Below, piece by piece: positions 62,310-64,000 of a stretch of DNA of 64,000 bases (positions are counted from its first letter, which is position 1; the number at the start of each line of letters is the position of its first letter). The position numbers were made by a program, and so were the translations under genes. The notes beneath the pieces were generated by a model. The model saw only the letters and a list, made by a program, of their open reading frames with translations, had not been told where the DNA came from and made no database searches. The DNA comes from Torymus aiolomorphi (taxonomy: Eukaryota; Arthropoda; Insecta; Hymenoptera; Torymidae), in the NCBI GenBank assembly GCA_036365515.1, contig CM070875.1, positions 105,194,628-105,258,627 of the forward strand, in the 5' to 3' direction.

Positions 62310-64000
62310 CGCAACCTCCGAAACCATTGTGGTTGGCCATATCAATGTGAACGGCCTATTCCCTACTCATTTTGCCCTGCTCGAGGCCAAGGTTGCTGAG
62401 ACTCATTTCGACGCTATAGCGATAAGCGAAACCAAAATAAGCCCGCGTGCTAATGACTCGCACCTTGCCCTCGATGGATTTAATTTTTTTCATGTTGATA
62501 GAGAGGGAATGGGCGGTGGCAGTGTTGACCTCTACGACAATACTCCGAAATTCATTATATGCGAAATATGAAAGGGCCAGTTTAAACTTCTCCTCACGGC
62601 TGCTTACCGACGATCTCATGCTGCATATCCCTACCATTTTTTCAACTGCCTCTCAACTTACCTACCACACTTCAATTCCACCATAGTAGCAGACGACTTC
62701 AATATTAATATGGCCACCCCCACTGTTCCAGCAGCCGTCCGACTACAGGACTACCTCGACACGAACTCTCTCTACCTCGTCCCTTCTGATCCCACTCACC
62801 ACCAAGATTGGCGCGGCTCCCAGACGTGGATTGACCTCTTCATTGTGAAGAGTAGCAACAGCGTTTTTGCGCTCACCAAGTTGATCGTCCCTTTTATTGC
62901 GGGGCACGACTTTGTCGAACTCAGGCTTAACTACAGCATGCCCTGCCGCTGTTGTGAGAACCGTCGCGCTGCGTGACGTTAAGGTCAATCCCGAGCAGCT
63001 AAGCCAAAGCCTCCACCGGCACCTCCCCCCCAAAAACTCGTTTGCACCTCTCCCTCTAAACACCTACATCGCAACCACACCTACATCTGAACTTGCACTA
63101 GGGTCTTGCCCTGTCGACATCAGAGCTGCCGAACGTGCATTCACCCGCGCCATTGTAACCGCTTACGACGCGGCATGCCCACTTCGAACCCTAATGCTTT
63201 CGTCTCGCCGTAAACCGTGGGTCAATCCCCAAATTAGGGCTCTGATGAAGGCGCACGACCGCGCGTATAGGACTACACGCGAATCAAGAACCCCGGGCGA
63301 CCTGGCTCGCTTCCGACTGCTCCGCTCCGAAGTGTGCAATACCCTCGATGGCGCCAAGAACCAGCACATCGCGTCCCGCTTAGCAGAAGCGCCAACTGCG
63401 GAAGCGAAATGACGCGAGCTCCGTCGACTGCGCATTTCTGCATCGAGCCCACCGGATCCATTACTGCGTTTCGATGCTGCAACTCTGAATGCGCACTTTG
63501 CGGCAACGGTAAATCGGCACCCACCTGTCAATGAGGCCGACTTTCAAAATGCAGCCGGCGAGTCCCTCACCGGCCACGTCCACTACCGCTTCGATTTCCC
63601 CCCGGTGACAGAGCGTGAGGTGACTGAAGGCCTACAGGCCTGCTCTTCTAAAGCCACGGGGGTGATGTGCTGCCAGTCCCTATACTCAAACTGGCCTCAC
63701 AAAGCATCATCTCGCACGTTACGAGGCTACTCAACTCGAGTCTAGAGCACGCTGCATTCCTAGCTGAATGGAAAAAGGCTTTAATTCGCCCACTCGCCAA
63801 ATCCAAGACCATCAGCCAGCTCTCTGACACGAGGCCCATTGCGTAGCTCCCGGAGCTCTCGAAGGTGCTTGAGTGCTTAGTCCACGACTAGCTTCAAGGT
63901 TATCTTGAAGCACACAGAATTTTACACCCGCGCCAAGTTGGATTTCGTCATGAGCACAGCACGCAAACCGCGCTCTTGGGTGTCTTCGATGACATACGCC
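62310..64000 (+). pseudogene. LINE ORF2: AP endonuclease and start of reverse transcriptase (partial)
   Basis: Endonuclease motifs: GHINVNGL (Asn), IAISETK (Glu), DGFNFFHVDREG-x-GGG, VADDFNI (family GDFN), SQTWIDLFIV and AGHDFVEL (final His). Frame changes occur near 62570 and 62975. A linker (SSRRKPWVNPQIRALMKAHD) at 63200-63260 leads to the RT start, EWKKALIRPLAKSKTISQLSDTRPIA, PELSKVLE and GFRHEHSTQTALLGVFDDI. Stops lie at 63410, 63844 and 63889. The YxDD box would be beyond 64000. Confidence 0.82.

Larger units (their letters stand above)
60430..64000 (+). mobile_element. Non-LTR retrotransposon (LINE), decayed, continues past the window
   Basis: A GC-rich 5' region (about 60430-61128) has no clear gene. 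ORF1 follows (61129-62274), then ORF2 with endonuclease and the start of RT. The 5' limit is estimated from the change in base composition after the TC run. The clade is uncertain: the RT pieces (PELSKVLE, QVGFRHEHSTQTALL) are of the general Jockey/CR1/I type. Confidence 0.8.

Overview
This is a eukaryotic, almost certainly arthropod (insect-type) repeat block. Nearly all of the 64 kb can be read as transposable elements inserted into one another. I see no intact host gene, no rRNA or tRNA gene and no CRISPR array. The evidence for an insect is a BEL/Pao retrotransposon primed by an animal tRNA-Tyr-like site, a Penelope element, Helitrons, a Polinton/Maverick with insect-type gene order, and AT-rich spacers. 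A hymenopteran host is plausible, but the sequence does not prove it.

Region by region. 1-735 is the 3' end of a DNA transposon of an unnamed DDE-like family that recurs at 32.5-35.5 kb and, more distantly, at 41-43.3 kb. 1115-15137 is one decayed autonomous Helitron. Its Rep/helicase frame is split first by a 4.8 kb TIR element with a TTA target duplication (2308-7142) and then by a Penelope-like retroelement (about 8173-11881) that still has an uninterrupted 761-codon ORF. A second Helitron (15161-17370) follows 24 bp later and carries a helicase fragment in reverse. 17.4-18.2 kb is the tail of another copy of the TIR element. 18998-26584 is a BEL/Pao retrotransposon on the minus strand with a perfect 5-bp target duplication; it lies in the left arm of a very large inverted repeat (18950-38157). 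Inside that repeat sit a 4 kb palindromic element rich in GAGATCTCATAT, a second copy of that family with the DDE-like transposon in it, and a TA-flanked hairpin MITE. 38401-40672 is a TTAA-flanked element with two smaller palindromes inside.

46.3-59.5 kb is a Polinton/Maverick on the plus strand: integrase with chromodomain, two small virion-type genes, major capsid protein, two conserved genes of unknown function and an adenovirus-type cysteine protease. The genes abut or overlap by a few bases, as in a viral transcription unit. Every one carries stops, frameshifts or an insertion, so the element is dead. The small virion gene is split by a 1.96 kb foldback with a 7-bp duplication. The capsid gene is split by a 4.6 kb LTR element with a 5-bp duplication. 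I could not find PolB or a packaging ATPase. The window ends in a GC-rich, decayed LINE (about 60.4-64.0 kb).

The layered insertions give relative ages: Helitron before its TIR-element and Penelope insertions, Polinton before its foldback and LTR element, and the large inverted repeat before the BEL, palindrome and MITE insertions.
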